Notes: generated by a model not told the origin, from the letters alone. A DNA stretch of 64,000 nucleotides from Cellulosimicrobium cellulans (GCF_006539945.1 NZ_BJNZ01000005.1:174020-238019); one strand, 5' to 3'; shown: positions 52,813-61,866, counted from the first letter of the stretch. Made by a program: numbers and translations.

Positions 52813-53733
52813 TCAGGCGAGGCCGTTCTCCGAGAGCCAGTCTGCCGCGATGTCCTCGGGCGAGCGCTGGTCCTCCGTGGACTCCACGTTCAGGGCCACG
52901 AGGCCCTCGGGCGTGAGCGCCTCGCTGACCGGGTCGAGGACGTCCGCGATCTCGTCGGCGATGTCCGCGTTGACGAGCGGCACGACGTTCGAGGCGAGGA
53001 ACAGGCCCTCGGGGTCCTCGAGCGTGACGAGCTTCTCGGTCTGGATGCGCGGGTCGGCGCTGAACACGTTCGCGACGTTCACCGTGCCGGCGACGAGGTC
53101 CTGCACGGTCGTGTCGCCGGTCGCGACGAACGAGACGTCGACGCCGTACACGTCCTTGAGACCCTGCGGTCCGTAGGGGCGCTGCTCGAGCTCGGCGGGA
53201 CCGCCGAGCGTCAGCGGCACGTCCAGGCCCGCGAGGTCGGCGATGCTCGTCAGCCCGTTCTCCGTCGCGAACGCCTCGGTGACGTTGTACGAGTCCTGGT
53301 CGGTCGCGCTCGACTGGTCGAGGACCGTGAGCCCGTCCGGCAGCGCCTCCTGGAGCGCCGCGTACACGTCGTCGGGCGACGTCGCCGTGGTCTCCGGGTC
53401 GAAGAACTGCAGCAGGTTGCCCGTGTACTCGGGGAAGACCTGCACCTCTCCGCTCTCGAGGGCGGGCATGTAGGCGTCGCGCTGGCCGATCGAGAAGTTC
53501 CGCTCGACCGTGAAGCCCTCGGCCTCGAGGGCCTGGGCGTAGATCTCGGCGATGATCTCGTTCGAGTAGTAGGCCTGCGAGCCGACGACGATGGTGTCGG
53601 ACGAGGAGCCGCCGCCGTCGGACGTCGCGGTGTCCGCGTCGAGCGGGTCGGACCCGCCGCCGCAGGCCGTGAGCGTGAGGACGGCGGTCGCCGCGGCGGC
53701 GACGAGGGCGGCGGTGCGTCGGGTGGTGCGCAT
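52813..53733 (-). CDS. Glycine-betaine/choline-type ABC substrate-binding lipoprotein
   Basis: This 306-aa protein has a lipobox with Cys24 (AVLTLTACGGG), a Ser/Gly/Asp linker and an OpuAC-type domain (VVGSQAYYSNEIIAEIYAQA, VFPEYTGNLLQFFDPETTAT). It would bind a quaternary amine outside the membrane. ATG 53733 follows AGAAAGGC. It is the last gene of the transporter operon, 107 bases after the second permease. Confidence 0.88.
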   Translation of the reverse strand: MRTTRRTAALVAAAATAVLTLTACGGGSDPLDADTATSDGGGSSSDTIVVGSQAYYSNEIIAEIYAQALEAEGFTVERNFSIGQRDAYMPALESGEVQVFPEYTGNLLQFFDPETTATSPDDVYAALQEALPDGLTVLDQSSATDQDSYNVTEAFATENGLTSIADLAGLDVPLTLGGPAELEQRPYGPQGLKDVYGVDVSFVATGDTTVQDLVAGTVNVANVFSADPRIQTEKLVTLEDPEGLFLASNVVPLVNADIADEIADVLDPVSEALTPEGLVALNVESTEDQRSPEDIAADWLSENGLA

Positions 53734-53840
53734 GTGTCTGCCTTTCTGAGGGCCGTCCCGTGGACCGGGAGGGTCGGGGAGCGTCGGGAGGGTTCGGGTT
53801 CGGGTTGGGGTTCGAGGCGAGCGGTCGCGGGGTGCGGGGG

Positions 53841-54575
53841 TCAGGCGGTGGTCGGTTCGGGGGTCCGACGTCGTCGCCGCCGGTCCGGATCGTCGTCCGA
53901 GGAGCGGCCAGCGATCACCCCGCGCGGCACGACGACGCGCTGGAGGATCGCGAACAGCGCGTCGAGCACGACGGCCAGGACGACGATGAGGAGGGCGGCG
54001 CCGAGGATCTGGGAGAAGTCGCGGATCTGGATACCCTGCACGATGTAGAAGCCCAGGCCCCAGTTGCCGACGTACCCCGCGAGCGTCACGGTCGCGACGA
54101 CCTGCAGCGTCGCGGAGCGCAGACCGCCGATGAGCAGGGGGAGTCCGAGCGGCACCTCGGCCTTGAAGAGCACCTGCCACCCGGTCATGCCGAGGGACCG
54201 CGCGCCGTCGACCACGCGCCGCTCGACGGCCTCCACGCCCGCGTAGGCGCCCGCGAGGATCGGCGGGATCGCGAGGAGGACGAACGCGGTGACGGACGCC
54301 GCGACCTTGTGCGTCACGCCGAGGACGAGGACGAGGAGCAGGACGAGCCCGAAGGAGGGGACCGCGCGGGCCGCGCCCGAGAGCGCGACGGCGAGCTCCC
54401 GGCCGCGTCCCGTGTGCCCGATGGCCCAGCCCGCGGGGATCGCGACCGCCGCCGCGATGAGCACCGAGACGAACGTGAACGCGAGGTGGGTCCAGATCGC
54501 CTCGGGGAGGGGGAGCGCGCCCGTGAGCCGGTCGGGGGAGAAGATCCAGGCGATCGCGTCGGAGAACAGGTTCAT
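53841..54575 (-). CDS. Compatible-solute ABC transporter permease (OpuB/C-type)
   Basis: This 244-aa permease has five or six membrane helices and the loop GARSLGMTGWQVLFKAEVPL (about 120-139) that contacts the ATPase, with a basic C-terminal tail. ATG 54575 overlaps the preceding permease stop by four bases. Confidence 0.87.
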   Translation of the reverse strand: MNLFSDAIAWIFSPDRLTGALPLPEAIWTHLAFTFVSVLIAAAVAIPAGWAIGHTGRGRELAVALSGAARAVPSFGLVLLLVLVLGVTHKVAASVTAFVLLAIPPILAGAYAGVEAVERRVVDGARSLGMTGWQVLFKAEVPLGLPLLIGGLRSATLQVVATVTLAGYVGNWGLGFYIVQGIQIRDFSQILGAALLIVVLAVVLDALFAILQRVVVPRGVIAGRSSDDDPDRRRRRRTPEPTTA

Positions 54576-55213
54576 GCGCGCACCTTCCGGGACCAGGGCA
54601 TGACCGCTCGTCCGGCGAGGACGAGCAGCAGGTCGACGAGCAGCGCGACGACGACGACCGCGACGACGCCCGAGAGGATCTCGGCGACGATCTGCCGCTG
54701 GTAGCCGTTGGTGAAGAGGTAGCCGAGGTTGTCGATCCCGATGAGGATGCCGACCGTCGCGAGCGAGATGGTCGACACCGCGGTCACGCGCAGCCCGGCG
54801 AGCACGACCGGTCCGGCGAGCGGGAGGTCGACCTGCCAGAAGCGCCGCCATGGTCCGTAGCCGACCGCGAGGGCCGCCTGCCGGACCGTCGGGTCGACCG
54901 AGGCGAGGGCGTCGGCGACGAACCGGGTCATGATCGCCACGGCGTAGATCGTCAGCGCGACGACCAGGTTCAGCTCGGACAGGAAGCTGATGCCGAGGAG
55001 CGGCGGGAGCAGCGCGAAGAGCGCGAGCGACGGGATCGTGTAGAGCAGGCCGACGAGCGTCAGGACGAGCCCCCGTGTGAGGCGGAACCGGAACGCGAGC
55101 CAGCCCAGCGGGATCGAGACGAGGAACCCGAGCACGATCGGCACCACGCACTGGCTCAGGTGCTCGACCGTGAGGCGGCCGATGAGGTCGAGGTTGTCCA
55201 GGACCCAGGTCAT
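54572..55213 (-). CDS. Compatible-solute ABC transporter permease (OpuB/C-type)
   Basis: This 213-aa permease has the family's GLLYTIPSLALFALLPPLLG stretch and the cytoplasmic loop AALAVGYGPWRRFWQVDLPL. Its start overlaps the ATPase stop (ATGA) and its stop overlaps the next permease, so the four-gene operon is translated in series. Confidence 0.87.
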   Translation of the reverse strand: MTWVLDNLDLIGRLTVEHLSQCVVPIVLGFLVSIPLGWLAFRFRLTRGLVLTLVGLLYTIPSLALFALLPPLLGISFLSELNLVVALTIYAVAIMTRFVADALASVDPTVRQAALAVGYGPWRRFWQVDLPLAGPVVLAGLRVTAVSTISLATVGILIGIDNLGYLFTNGYQRQIVAEILSGVVAVVVVALLVDLLLVLAGRAVMPWSRKVRA

Positions 55214-56043
55214 GCGCCGCCCTCGACGTGGTCGTCGACCAGGACGCCCTGCGTGCGTCCCGCGCCGTCCACGAGCACGGTCCCGTGCTCGGTGCGCTTC
55301 GTGTGCAGCGCGCGGGTGCCGCGCTCCGCCCCGATGAAGCTCGCGACGAACTCGCTCGCGGGGTTCTCCAGGATCTCGCTCGGCGACCCGATCTGGGCCA
55401 CCTGCGCCCCCTTCTCGAGGATCACGACCTGGTCGCCGAGCAGGAACGCCTCGTCGATGTCGTGCGTGACGAAGACGACCGTCTTGTCCAGCTCGCGCTG
55501 CAACCGGATGGTCTCGGTCTGGAGCTCGGCGCGCACGATCGGGTCGACGGCCCCGAACGGCTCGTCCATGAGCAGGATGTTCGGGTCCGCGGCCAGCGCG
55601 CGCGCCACGCCGACGCGTTGCTGCTGGCCGCCCGAGAGCTGGCTCGGGTAGCGGTCCGCGAGCGCCCGGTCGAGGCCGACGGTGTCGAGCAGCTCGAGGG
55701 CCCGTTCGCGCGCCTGCCGCCGGGGCGTGCCCTCGAGCCGCAGGACCGTCGTCACGTTGTCGACGACCTTGTGGTGGGGCAGGAGCCCGCCGTTCTGCAG
55801 GACGTAGCCGATGCTGCGACGCAGCTTCACCGGGTCGCGGTCGAGGATGGACGCGCCGTCGATCTCGATCGTGCCCGACGTGGGCTCCACCATGCGGTTG
55901 ATCATCCGCAGGAGCGTCGTCTTGCCGCTCCCGGACGACCCGACGAGCACCGTCGTGCGGTGGGGCGGGATGACCAGGTCGAAGTCCGCGACCGCCGCCG
56001 TGCCGTCCGGGTACGTCTTGGTGACCGATCGGAACTCGATCAT
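55210..56043 (-). CDS. Compatible-solute ABC transporter ATP-binding protein
   Basis: This 277-aa ATPase has Walker A GSSGSGKTT (about 35-43), Q-loop VLQNGGLLPHHKV, signature LSGGQQQRVGVARAL (about 137-151), Walker B ILLMDEPFGAVDPI and the switch His in VTHDIDEAF, typical of QAT-family (OpuCA-like) subunits. It lacks the CBS domain pair of OpuA/OpuC ATPases. ATG 56043 opens the operon; the 225 bases upstream, toward the divergent LysE gene, hold both promoters and nothing else clear. Confidence 0.9.
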   Translation of the reverse strand: MIEFRSVTKTYPDGTAAVADFDLVIPPHRTTVLVGSSGSGKTTLLRMINRMVEPTSGTIEIDGASILDRDPVKLRRSIGYVLQNGGLLPHHKVVDNVTTVLRLEGTPRRQARERALELLDTVGLDRALADRYPSQLSGGQQQRVGVARALAADPNILLMDEPFGAVDPIVRAELQTETIRLQRELDKTVVFVTHDIDEAFLLGDQVVILEKGAQVAQIGSPSEILENPASEFVASFIGAERGTRALHTKRTEHGTVLVDGAGRTQGVLVDDHVEGGA

Positions 56044-56268
56044 GGGGCGCTGCCTCCCGACAGTCGGTGAACCGGCCTCCCACCCAACCACGACCGTGGC
56101 CGGCCAGCCGAGCGCATTGCCACGCGTCCACCGACCGTACGTCGAACCACCGACACGTCGCACTCGCACCGGTACGTCGCCTTCGCGACGTGGCGCGCCC
56201 CTGGTGCCGCCGTGGGCCGCGCGGGATTCTCCCGTGACGCTCGTCACCTCGGGGCCTATCGTGGCGCT

Positions 56269-56910
56269 GTGCCGCACCTCGACTCCCTGCTCGCGTTCTC
56301 TCTCGCCTCGCTCGTGCTCGTCGTGATCCCCGGCCCGAGCGTCCTCTTCGTCGTTGGCCGGTCGCTCGCGCTCGGGCACCGAGGCGGGGTGCTGAGCGTC
56401 CTCGGCAACGAGCTCGGCGCCCTGACGCTGGTCGCGGCGGTGGCGCTCGGTGTCGGCACGATCGTCGCGACGTCGGTCGCCGTCTTCACGGTCGTCAAGC
56501 TCGTCGGCGCGGCCTACCTCGTGTACCTCGGGGTCCAGGCGATCCGGCACCGGCGCGAGGGGACCGTCGACGTCGCGGTCGAGCCCGCGCGCGAGCCGTG
56601 GTGGCGCGTCGTGCGGCAGGGGTACGTCGTCGGGGTGACGAACCCGAAGACCATCGTGTTCTTCGTCGCCGTGCTGCCGCAGTTCACGGACTTCCACGCC
56701 GGGCGCGTGCCGGCCCAGATGATGGTGCTCGGGCTGGTCTTCACGGTGATCGCCTTCGTCTGCGACAGCGCGTGGGCGCTCGCGGCCGGAGCGGCACGGT
56801 CGTGGTTCGCCTCCTCGCCCCGGCGTCTGAGCGCGGTCCGCGCGACGGGCGGCGGCATGATGATCGGCCTGGGCGGTGTGCTCGCCGCCGCCTCCCACCG
56901 GACCGCCTGA
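56269..56910 (+). CDS. LysE-family exporter
   Basis: This 213-aa protein has six predicted helices and the LysE/RhtB motif GPSVLFVVGRSLALGHRGGV (about 18-37) plus NPKTIVFFVAVLPQF. It probably exports an amino acid or related compound. GTG 56269 lies 6 nt after TATCGT (56257-56262) and is probably leaderless. Confidence 0.87.
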   Translation: MPHLDSLLAFSLASLVLVVIPGPSVLFVVGRSLALGHRGGVLSVLGNELGALTLVAAVALGVGTIVATSVAVFTVVKLVGAAYLVYLGVQAIRHRREGTVDVAVEPAREPWWRVVRQGYVVGVTNPKTIVFFVAVLPQFTDFHAGRVPAQMMVLGLVFTVIAFVCDSAWALAAGAARSWFASSPRRLSAVRATGGGMMIGLGGVLAAASHRTA

Positions 56911-56927
56911 CACGGACGCCGAAGACG

Positions 56928-56968
56928 CGGCGAGGGCCGGTCTCCGTCTCGGAGACCGGCCCTCGCCG
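56928..56968. terminator. 19-bp terminator between LysE and tRNA-His genes
   Basis: Arms 56928-56946 and 56950-56968 are perfect complements with a TCT loop. It lies 17 nt past the LysE stop and 5 nt past the 3' end of tRNA-His, so it can end both transcripts. Confidence 0.85.
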
Positions 56969-56973
56969 TCTGG

Positions 56974-57047
56974 GGTGAGTAACGGGACTTGAACCCGCGA
57001 CCCCCTGGACCACAACCAGGTGCTCTACCAGCTGAGCTATACCCACC
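56974..57047 (-). tRNA. tRNA-His (anticodon GTG)
   Basis: The anticodon loop TTGTGGT lies between CCTGG/CCAGG, with D-arm GCTCAGCTGGTAGAGC and T-arm GCGGGTTCAAGTCCCGT. The acceptor stem allows the extra G(-1) at 57047 opposite C73 at 56974, a hallmark of tRNA-His. CCA is not encoded. Confidence 0.93.
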
Positions 57048-57122
57048 ACGACCGGCGCGTGAAGCACCGGCCGTCGAAAAGTGTACCTGGTCCGGGAGGG
57101 GCTCCCGGACCGCATTTCGAGG

Positions 57123-57815
57123 TCAGGAGTCTGCGGACCCTGTGACGGTGGCCACGGAGGTCGCGGGGCCGTCGTCGGCGGGTCGGGTCCGGCCGCGCGT
57201 GACGCTCGTCGCCACCACCTGCTCGGCGACCTTGCGCGCCGTCGCGGAGTCGGGACCGGGCTGGGGGACGAACACGGCGGCGCGGTAGTAGCGGAGCTCG
57301 TCGATGCTCTCGAGGATGTCCGCGAGCGCGCGGTGACCGCCGTGCTTCTCCGGCGACGAGAAGTACGCGCGCGGGTACCAGCGGCGCGACAGCTCCTTGA
57401 CGGACGACACGTCGATGATCCGGTAGTGCAGGTGGCTCATGAGCGCGGGCATGTCGCGGTCGAGGAAGCCCTTGTCGGTGCCGACGGAGTTGCCCGCCAG
57501 CGGGGCCTTGCCCGGCTCGGGGACCCACGTCCGGACGTAGTCGAGGACACGCTGCTCGGCCTCGGCGAGCGTCAGGCCCCCGTCGAGCTCGTCGAGCAGC
57601 CCGGAGGCCGTGTGCATCTGGCGGACGAAGTCACCCATCTTCTCGAGCGCCTCGGCGGGGGGACGGACGAGGACGTCGACCCCGTCGCCGAGCACGTTGA
57701 GCTCGGAGTCGGTGACGACGGCGGCGACCTCGACGAGGGCGTCGGCGCCCAGGTCCAGCCCGGTCATCTCGCAGTCGATCCAGACGATGCGTTCGTTCGC
57801 GTTCACAGGACTCAC
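57123..57815 (-). CDS. orn: Oligoribonuclease
   Basis: Orn degrades short oligoribonucleotides, including pGpG. The 230-aa protein has Exo [21 protein letters not shown], Exo [18 protein letters not shown] and Exo [21 protein letters not shown] (DEDDh type). The GTG at 57815 lies 7 nt after TAGGCT and suits a leaderless transcript; a GTG three codons later is possible. The C-terminal 30 residues are a low-complexity extension. Confidence 0.93.
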   Translation of the reverse strand: MSPVNANERIVWIDCEMTGLDLGADALVEVAAVVTDSELNVLGDGVDVLVRPPAEALEKMGDFVRQMHTASGLLDELDGGLTLAEAEQRVLDYVRTWVPEPGKAPLAGNSVGTDKGFLDRDMPALMSHLHYRIIDVSSVKELSRRWYPRAYFSSPEKHGGHRALADILESIDELRYYRAAVFVPQPGPDSATARKVAEQVVATSVTRGRTRPADDGPATSVATVTGSADS

Positions 57816-57954
57816 GCGCCACAGCCTAGCCTCGGCGCGCACGACGAAGGCCCCGGCTGTCCGGTCCACGGGGGTCCGGACGGTCGGGGCCTTCGGCGAG
57901 GTGTGCCGCCGCCTGTCGGGGAGGGTCCCCGGCCCGGCGAGCGGTCGGTGCGCG

Positions 57955-58104
57955 TCACGCGGTACGGCGCGGCAGGCGGGCCTGCCGGGTGTTCGCCGGG
58001 ACGCGGGTCGTGGTGCGGCGCAGCTGCGACCGGCGCAGGGTCTGCTCCTGCAGCTGCTCGCGACGGCTGAGGGCCGCCACGTCGTACGTGATCAAGGGAT
58101 GCAT
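57955..58104 (-). CDS. Small basic protein (49 aa)
   Basis: ATG 58104 follows GAGAGC. The product starts [20 protein letters not shown] and ends with an Arg-rich tail ([18 protein letters not shown]). Similar short basic proteins beginning [12 protein letters not shown] occur in actinobacteria, usually annotated hypothetical. The charge suggests nucleic-acid or membrane contact, but the role is unknown. Confidence 0.55.
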   Translation of the reverse strand: MHPLITYDVAALSRREQLQEQTLRRSQLRRTTTRVPANTRQARLPRRTA

Positions 58105-58336
58105 GTTCTGCTCTCGTGACGTTGGGTTCGTGGGTCTGGCCGGACCCTCCACCGCCCGGTACGGACCGGACGGACGTCACCGCGGTGTGGGTACATACGA
58201 CCACGGTCGTCGTGGGCGGTGCATCCCTTTTTCGCCACGAGCGTCGGGTGGAGCCCGGTGCCCGGTGCCCGAAGCCCGGTGCCCGACGCCGTGCGGCCGC
58301 GCTGCGCCGTCGGCTCGCCGTGCGTAGCCTCCGGGG

Positions 58337-59083
58337 ATGGACGCGGGGGACGGGCAGGCAGACGGCGCGGCGGGCGGACGGCGCGGCGCGTCCGCGCGCG
58401 AGGTCCTGGCGAGCGTGTGGCCGGGCGTGCTCCTGGTGCTCGCCGGGGTCGCGGGGTTCGTGCTGCTCCTCGACGCGGTCCGCGAGCAGGAGGACCTGTG
58501 GCGGCTCGACGAGCCGCTGCTCGCGTGGATGGTCGCGCACCGCACGCCGGTCGTGACGGGCGTCCTCACGGTCGTGACGACCGTGTCCGGGCCGTTCGTG
58601 CTGCCCGTGCTCGTCGCGGTCGGCTGCGTCGTGTGGGCGCGGCGCACGGGGACGTGGTGGGAACCGGGCCTGCTCGCGGGCGCGATGGTGCTCGCGACGC
58701 TGGTCTCGACCGTGCTCAAGGCCGTGATCGCCCGGCCGCGGCCGCCCGACGTGTCGATGGTCGTCGCCGGGGTGGAGCGGTCGTTCTCCTTCCCGTCGGG
58801 GCACACGATCGGCGCGGCGACGCTCATCCTCGTCGGCGGGTACCTGGTGTGGCACCGCCACCACGACCAGAGGGTCCTCGCGGCGTGGGTGGTGGCGTCC
58901 GTGGTCGTGATCGGGGCCGTCGCGCTGAGCCGGCTCTACCTGGGCTATCACTTCCTCACCGACGTCCTGGCGGGGTTGTCGCTCGCCGTCGCGGTGCTCG
59001 GCGTCGTGGTCGCGGTGAGCCGCGTCCACGACCTCGTGGTCGCGCGTCGCGCGGCTCCAGGGACCACGGAGGACTCTCGCTAA
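58337..59083 (+). CDS. PAP2-family phosphatase
   Basis: This 248-aa membrane protein has the three PAP2 catalytic motifs: KAVIARPRP (about 127-135), FPSGHT (about 153-158) and SRLYLGYHFLTDVLAG (about 198-213), with six helices. It is probably a lipid or undecaprenyl-pyrophosphate phosphatase. ATG 58337 lies 6 nt after TAGCCT, so it is probably leaderless. The preceding 230 bases contain a GCCCGGT-rich microrepeat (58252-58285) but no gene. Confidence 0.87.
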   Translation: MDAGDGQADGAAGGRRGASAREVLASVWPGVLLVLAGVAGFVLLLDAVREQEDLWRLDEPLLAWMVAHRTPVVTGVLTVVTTVSGPFVLPVLVAVGCVVWARRTGTWWEPGLLAGAMVLATLVSTVLKAVIARPRPPDVSMVVAGVERSFSFPSGHTIGAATLILVGGYLVWHRHHDQRVLAAWVVASVVVIGAVALSRLYLGYHFLTDVLAGLSLAVAVLGVVVAVSRVHDLVVARRAAPGTTEDSR

Positions 59084-59110
59084 AGAACCCTTGCGCAAGA
59101 ACTCTTTCGT
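59083..59110 (+). promoter_or_regulatory. Tandem 14-bp repeats at the ArsR-family promoter
   Basis: AAGAACCCTTGCGC (59083-59096) and AAGAACTCTTTCGT (59097-59110) are adjacent direct repeats (11 of 14 identical), and CTTGCGCAAG (59090-59099) is a palindrome across their border. They end 4 nt before the TAGCGT -10 box, so a bound dimer would cover the -35 region. Autoregulation by the ArsR-type protein is inferred. Confidence 0.55.
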
Positions 59111-59127
59111 GAACTAGCGTGACGGGC

Positions 59128-59832
59128 ATGAGCACGCCAGCCGACCCGCACGCCTCCCCGTCGGACGTCCCGGCCGTCCCGGCCGTCCCGGACGTCCCGG
59201 CCGTCCCGACCGGTCCCGGACCGGTGTCGTCCGAGGGTCGCCCGCGCGGCCCGAGGCCCGAGCCCGGGCAGGTCGTCGCGACCGACCCGGCGACCATCCG
59301 GGCGCTCGCCCACCCGCTGCGCCTGCGGATCCTCGCGCTGCTCGACGACGAGGGCGAGGTCACCGCGACGCGCTGCGCCGAGGTGACGGGGGAGTCCGTC
59401 GCGAGCTGTTCCTTCCACCTGCGGATGCTCGCCAAGTACGGGTACGTCGAGCCCGCGGAGCGGCGCGGCAAGGAGCGGCCGTGGCGCTCCGTCGGACGCG
59501 GCCGCCAGACGAAGTTCGACCCCGACGTCCCGGAGTCCCTGCACGCCGCGGGCGCGGTGGCGACCCTCATGCTGGATCAGGAGGCGGCACGCGTCCGGGC
59601 GTGGCTCGCCGGGTCCGCCGCCGACGACCCGCAGTGGCTCCTCGCCTCGACGATGACCGGCGCGTCCTTCTACGCGACGCGCGAGGAGCTCGACGCGCTC
59701 GCCCGCGAGGTCGAGGCACTCACGGACCGCTTCCGGGGACGCTGGGACGACCCGTCGATCCGTCCCGCGGGGGCACGTCGCGCGCGCCTCTTCTCCATCG
59801 TCAACGCCGACCTCCCGGAGGCCCCGCGATGA
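59128..59832 (+). CDS. ArsR/helix-turn-helix transcriptional regulator
   Basis: This 234-aa protein has a Pro/Val-rich N-terminus (repeats of VPAVP/DVPAVP, about 10-35), a winged HTH (ALAHPLRLRILALLDDEGEV and ESVASCSFHLRMLAKYGYVE) and a helical C-terminal half. No clear Cys metal site is seen, so a metal sensor is not proven. ATG 59128 lies 7 nt after TAGCGT. Its stop overlaps the MFS start, so the pair is probably a self-regulated efflux unit. Confidence 0.82.
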   Translation: MSTPADPHASPSDVPAVPAVPDVPAVPTGPGPVSSEGRPRGPRPEPGQVVATDPATIRALAHPLRLRILALLDDEGEVTATRCAEVTGESVASCSFHLRMLAKYGYVEPAERRGKERPWRSVGRGRQTKFDPDVPESLHAAGAVATLMLDQEAARVRAWLAGSAADDPQWLLASTMTGASFYATREELDALAREVEALTDRFRGRWDDPSIRPAGARRARLFSIVNADLPEAPR

Positions 59833-61151
59833 GCACGCCCCCCGAGCCGACGGCCGTCACCGCACGGACCGCGCCCGAGGACGTCCCCGCGGCAGCCGAG
59901 GTGACCGTCGCCGTGACCGGCCCGGCCGCTGCTCCCGGCGACGTCCCGGGCCCTCGCGCCGCCCTGCGCTCCCGCCCCTTCCGCCTCCTGTCGGTCGCGT
60001 GGGGGTTCACGAACTTCGCCGACTCCGTCCTCGCGATCATCCTCGCCGTGTGGGTGAAGGACCTCACCGGCTCCAACGGCGCGGCCGGTCTCGTGTTCGC
60101 GGCGCTCGGCCTGCCGGCGCTCGCGTCGCCGCTCCTCGGCCAGCTCGCCGACCGGGTGTCGCGGCGGCGGATGCTCGTCGTCACGTACCTCGTCGGCGCG
60201 CTGAGCCTGCTCGCCCTCCTCGCGGTCCGCGGGCCCGAGCAGGTCTGGATCGTGTTCGTGGTGACGGTGGTCTACTCGGGCGTCGGGTTCGCGACCGCGG
60301 CGGCCCAGGCGGGCCTCGTGCGCGACATGCTCCCGGACGAGGCGATCGCCCCCGCGAACGGTCGGCTCACGACCATCGACCAGGTCTTCCGCCTCCTCAT
60401 GCCGGTCGTCGGCGCGGGCGCCTACGCGCTCGCCGGAGCCTGGCCCCTCGTGATCGCGGCGTCCCTCGCGTTCGCCGTCGCGGGCACCGTGATCAGCCGC
60501 ATCCGGCTCGTGGAGACGCCACCGACCCCGGACGCCGACCGCGAGCCGTACCTCGCGGAGATGACGGCCGGGTTCCGCCACCTCGTGCGCACGGCGCCGC
60601 TGGGGGTGCTCACCCTGGCCATGCTCGTCGCGTTCGCGGGGGTCGGGCTGCTGAACGCGGTCAGCCTCGCGATCGTCGAGGACGGGCTCGGGCTGCCCCC
60701 CGCGCTGCTCGGCCCGATCTCCTCGGTCCAGGCCCTCACCGCGATCGTCGCGGGGCTGACGGCGGCCCGACTCGTCGCGCGGTGGGGCGCGCAGCGGCTC
60801 GTCGCCGTGGGACTGCTCGTGCTCGCGCTCGGCATCGTCCCCGCGACGGGGACCAGCGTCGTGGCGATCGTCCTCGGGCTGGGCGCGGTCGGGCTGGGGG
60901 CCACGTGGTCGATCGTCGGCTTCGTCACCGAGCGGCAGCTGCGTACGCCTCCGGAGCTCCAGGGACGCGTCGCCGCGGCGAGCCTGCTGCTCGTCAACGT
61001 CCCGCAGCTCGTGCTGACCGTGGTCGGCGCCGCCCTCGTGGGCGCCGTCGACTACCGCCTGCTCCTCGTCGTGACGGTCGTCGGCGTCGTCGTGGCCGCC
61101 GTCGTCTCCCTGCGGGGCCATCGCGCCACCGGCGAGCCTGCGGCCCGATGA
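59829..61151 (+). CDS. MFS transporter
   Basis: This 440-aa protein has 12 predicted helices and the loop GQLADRVSRRRMLVVTYLVG (about 110-129) typical of MFS proteins. An N-terminal 45-residue Pro/Thr/Ala tail is cytoplasmic. It is coupled to an ArsR-type regulator by an ATGA overlap, so export of a toxic compound under that regulator is likely. Confidence 0.85.
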   Translation: MSTPPEPTAVTARTAPEDVPAAAEVTVAVTGPAAAPGDVPGPRAALRSRPFRLLSVAWGFTNFADSVLAIILAVWVKDLTGSNGAAGLVFAALGLPALASPLLGQLADRVSRRRMLVVTYLVGALSLLALLAVRGPEQVWIVFVVTVVYSGVGFATAAAQAGLVRDMLPDEAIAPANGRLTTIDQVFRLLMPVVGAGAYALAGAWPLVIAASLAFAVAGTVISRIRLVETPPTPDADREPYLAEMTAGFRHLVRTAPLGVLTLAMLVAFAGVGLLNAVSLAIVEDGLGLPPALLGPISSVQALTAIVAGLTAARLVARWGAQRLVAVGLLVLALGIVPATGTSVVAIVLGLGAVGLGATWSIVGFVTERQLRTPPELQGRVAAASLLLVNVPQLVLTVVGAALVGAVDYRLLLVVTVVGVVVAAVVSLRGHRATGEPAAR

Positions 61152-61165
61152 GAGCGGCCTCTCCG

Positions 61166-61245
61166 CGAGGTTGAGGTCTGGTACGCCGAGGTAGAGGTCT
61201 GGTCCTGACCACGGCTCTACCTCGCGAGACCACGGCTCTACCTCG
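61166..61245. repeat. Two-plus-two palindromic array of 17-bp units
   Basis: Two direct copies (61166-61182 and 61187-61203, one mismatch) of CGAGGTAGAGGTCTGGT are followed by two inverted, related copies (61208-61224 and 61229-61245, identical, ACCACGGCTCTACCTCG), each unit spaced by 4 bp. It lies between the convergent MFS and EcfT genes and may be a bidirectional terminator or a repetitive extragenic palindrome. Confidence 0.75.
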
Positions 61246-61266
61246 GGACGACGGCGGGACGGGCCG

Positions 61267-61866
61267 TCAGTCGTCGAGGCCGCGGGCGCGCAGCGCGTCG
61301 CCGAGCGCGTCGGCCTGGCGCAGGGCGCCGACGACGAGCGGGACGGCGTAGGCGCGGACGTCGCGCTCGCGGCCCCGGGCGCGGCACGCGTCGCGCACGC
61401 GCTGCGCCAGGGCGGCGACGACGGGGACGCTGCGCACCGCGAGCGACAGGACGAGGGCCGCGCGGTCGGCGTCGACCCCGAGGCGGCGCAGCGGTCGCAG
61501 CCCCCGCTCGATCGCGGCGAGGACGGCGGACGTCCGGGTCGTGAGCAGCACGAGCCCCGCCAGGGCGACGAGCGCGACGAGCCGGGTCGTGAGCACGACC
61601 GCGGCCTCCGGCCCCAGGGCGAGCCACTGGACGGCGAGGAGCACGGGCACCACGACGCGCAGGGGCCGGACCTGGTCCCACGCCGCGCCCGGACCCACGC
61701 CCGCGACCGCGTAGAGCGCACCGACGGCGAGGATCACCGCGCCGACCCCCGCCGGCGACGACACCAGGAGCACGACGGCCGAGGCCACCGCGAGGCCCAC
61801 GAGCTTGGCGCCGGCCGGGACCCGGTGCAGGGCCGACGTCCCCGGCCGGTACGTCCCCGGGGTCAC
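61267..61866 (-). CDS. ECF transporter transmembrane protein (EcfT/BioN-like)
   Basis: This 199-aa protein has about five membrane helices. The EcfT-type coupling segments are visible near ERGLRPLRRLGVDADRAALV and DACRARGRERDVRAYAVPLV, where the Arg-rich motifs contact the ATPase. Short length fits the BioN-like (single-function biotin) class. The start overlaps the EcfA stop by four bases. Confidence 0.8.
   Translation of the reverse strand: MTPGTYRPGTSALHRVPAGAKLVGLAVASAVVLLVSSPAGVGAVILAVGALYAVAGVGPGAAWDQVRPLRVVVPVLLAVQWLALGPEAAVVLTTRLVALVALAGLVLLTTRTSAVLAAIERGLRPLRRLGVDADRAALVLSLAVRSVPVVAALAQRVRDACRARGRERDVRAYAVPLVVGALRQADALGDALRARGLDD

Noticed and set aside
58252..58285. GCCCGGT-type microrepeat as a CRISPR or operator array
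   Set aside because: The units are only 7 bp, irregular and without spacers; low-complexity intergenic DNA is enough.
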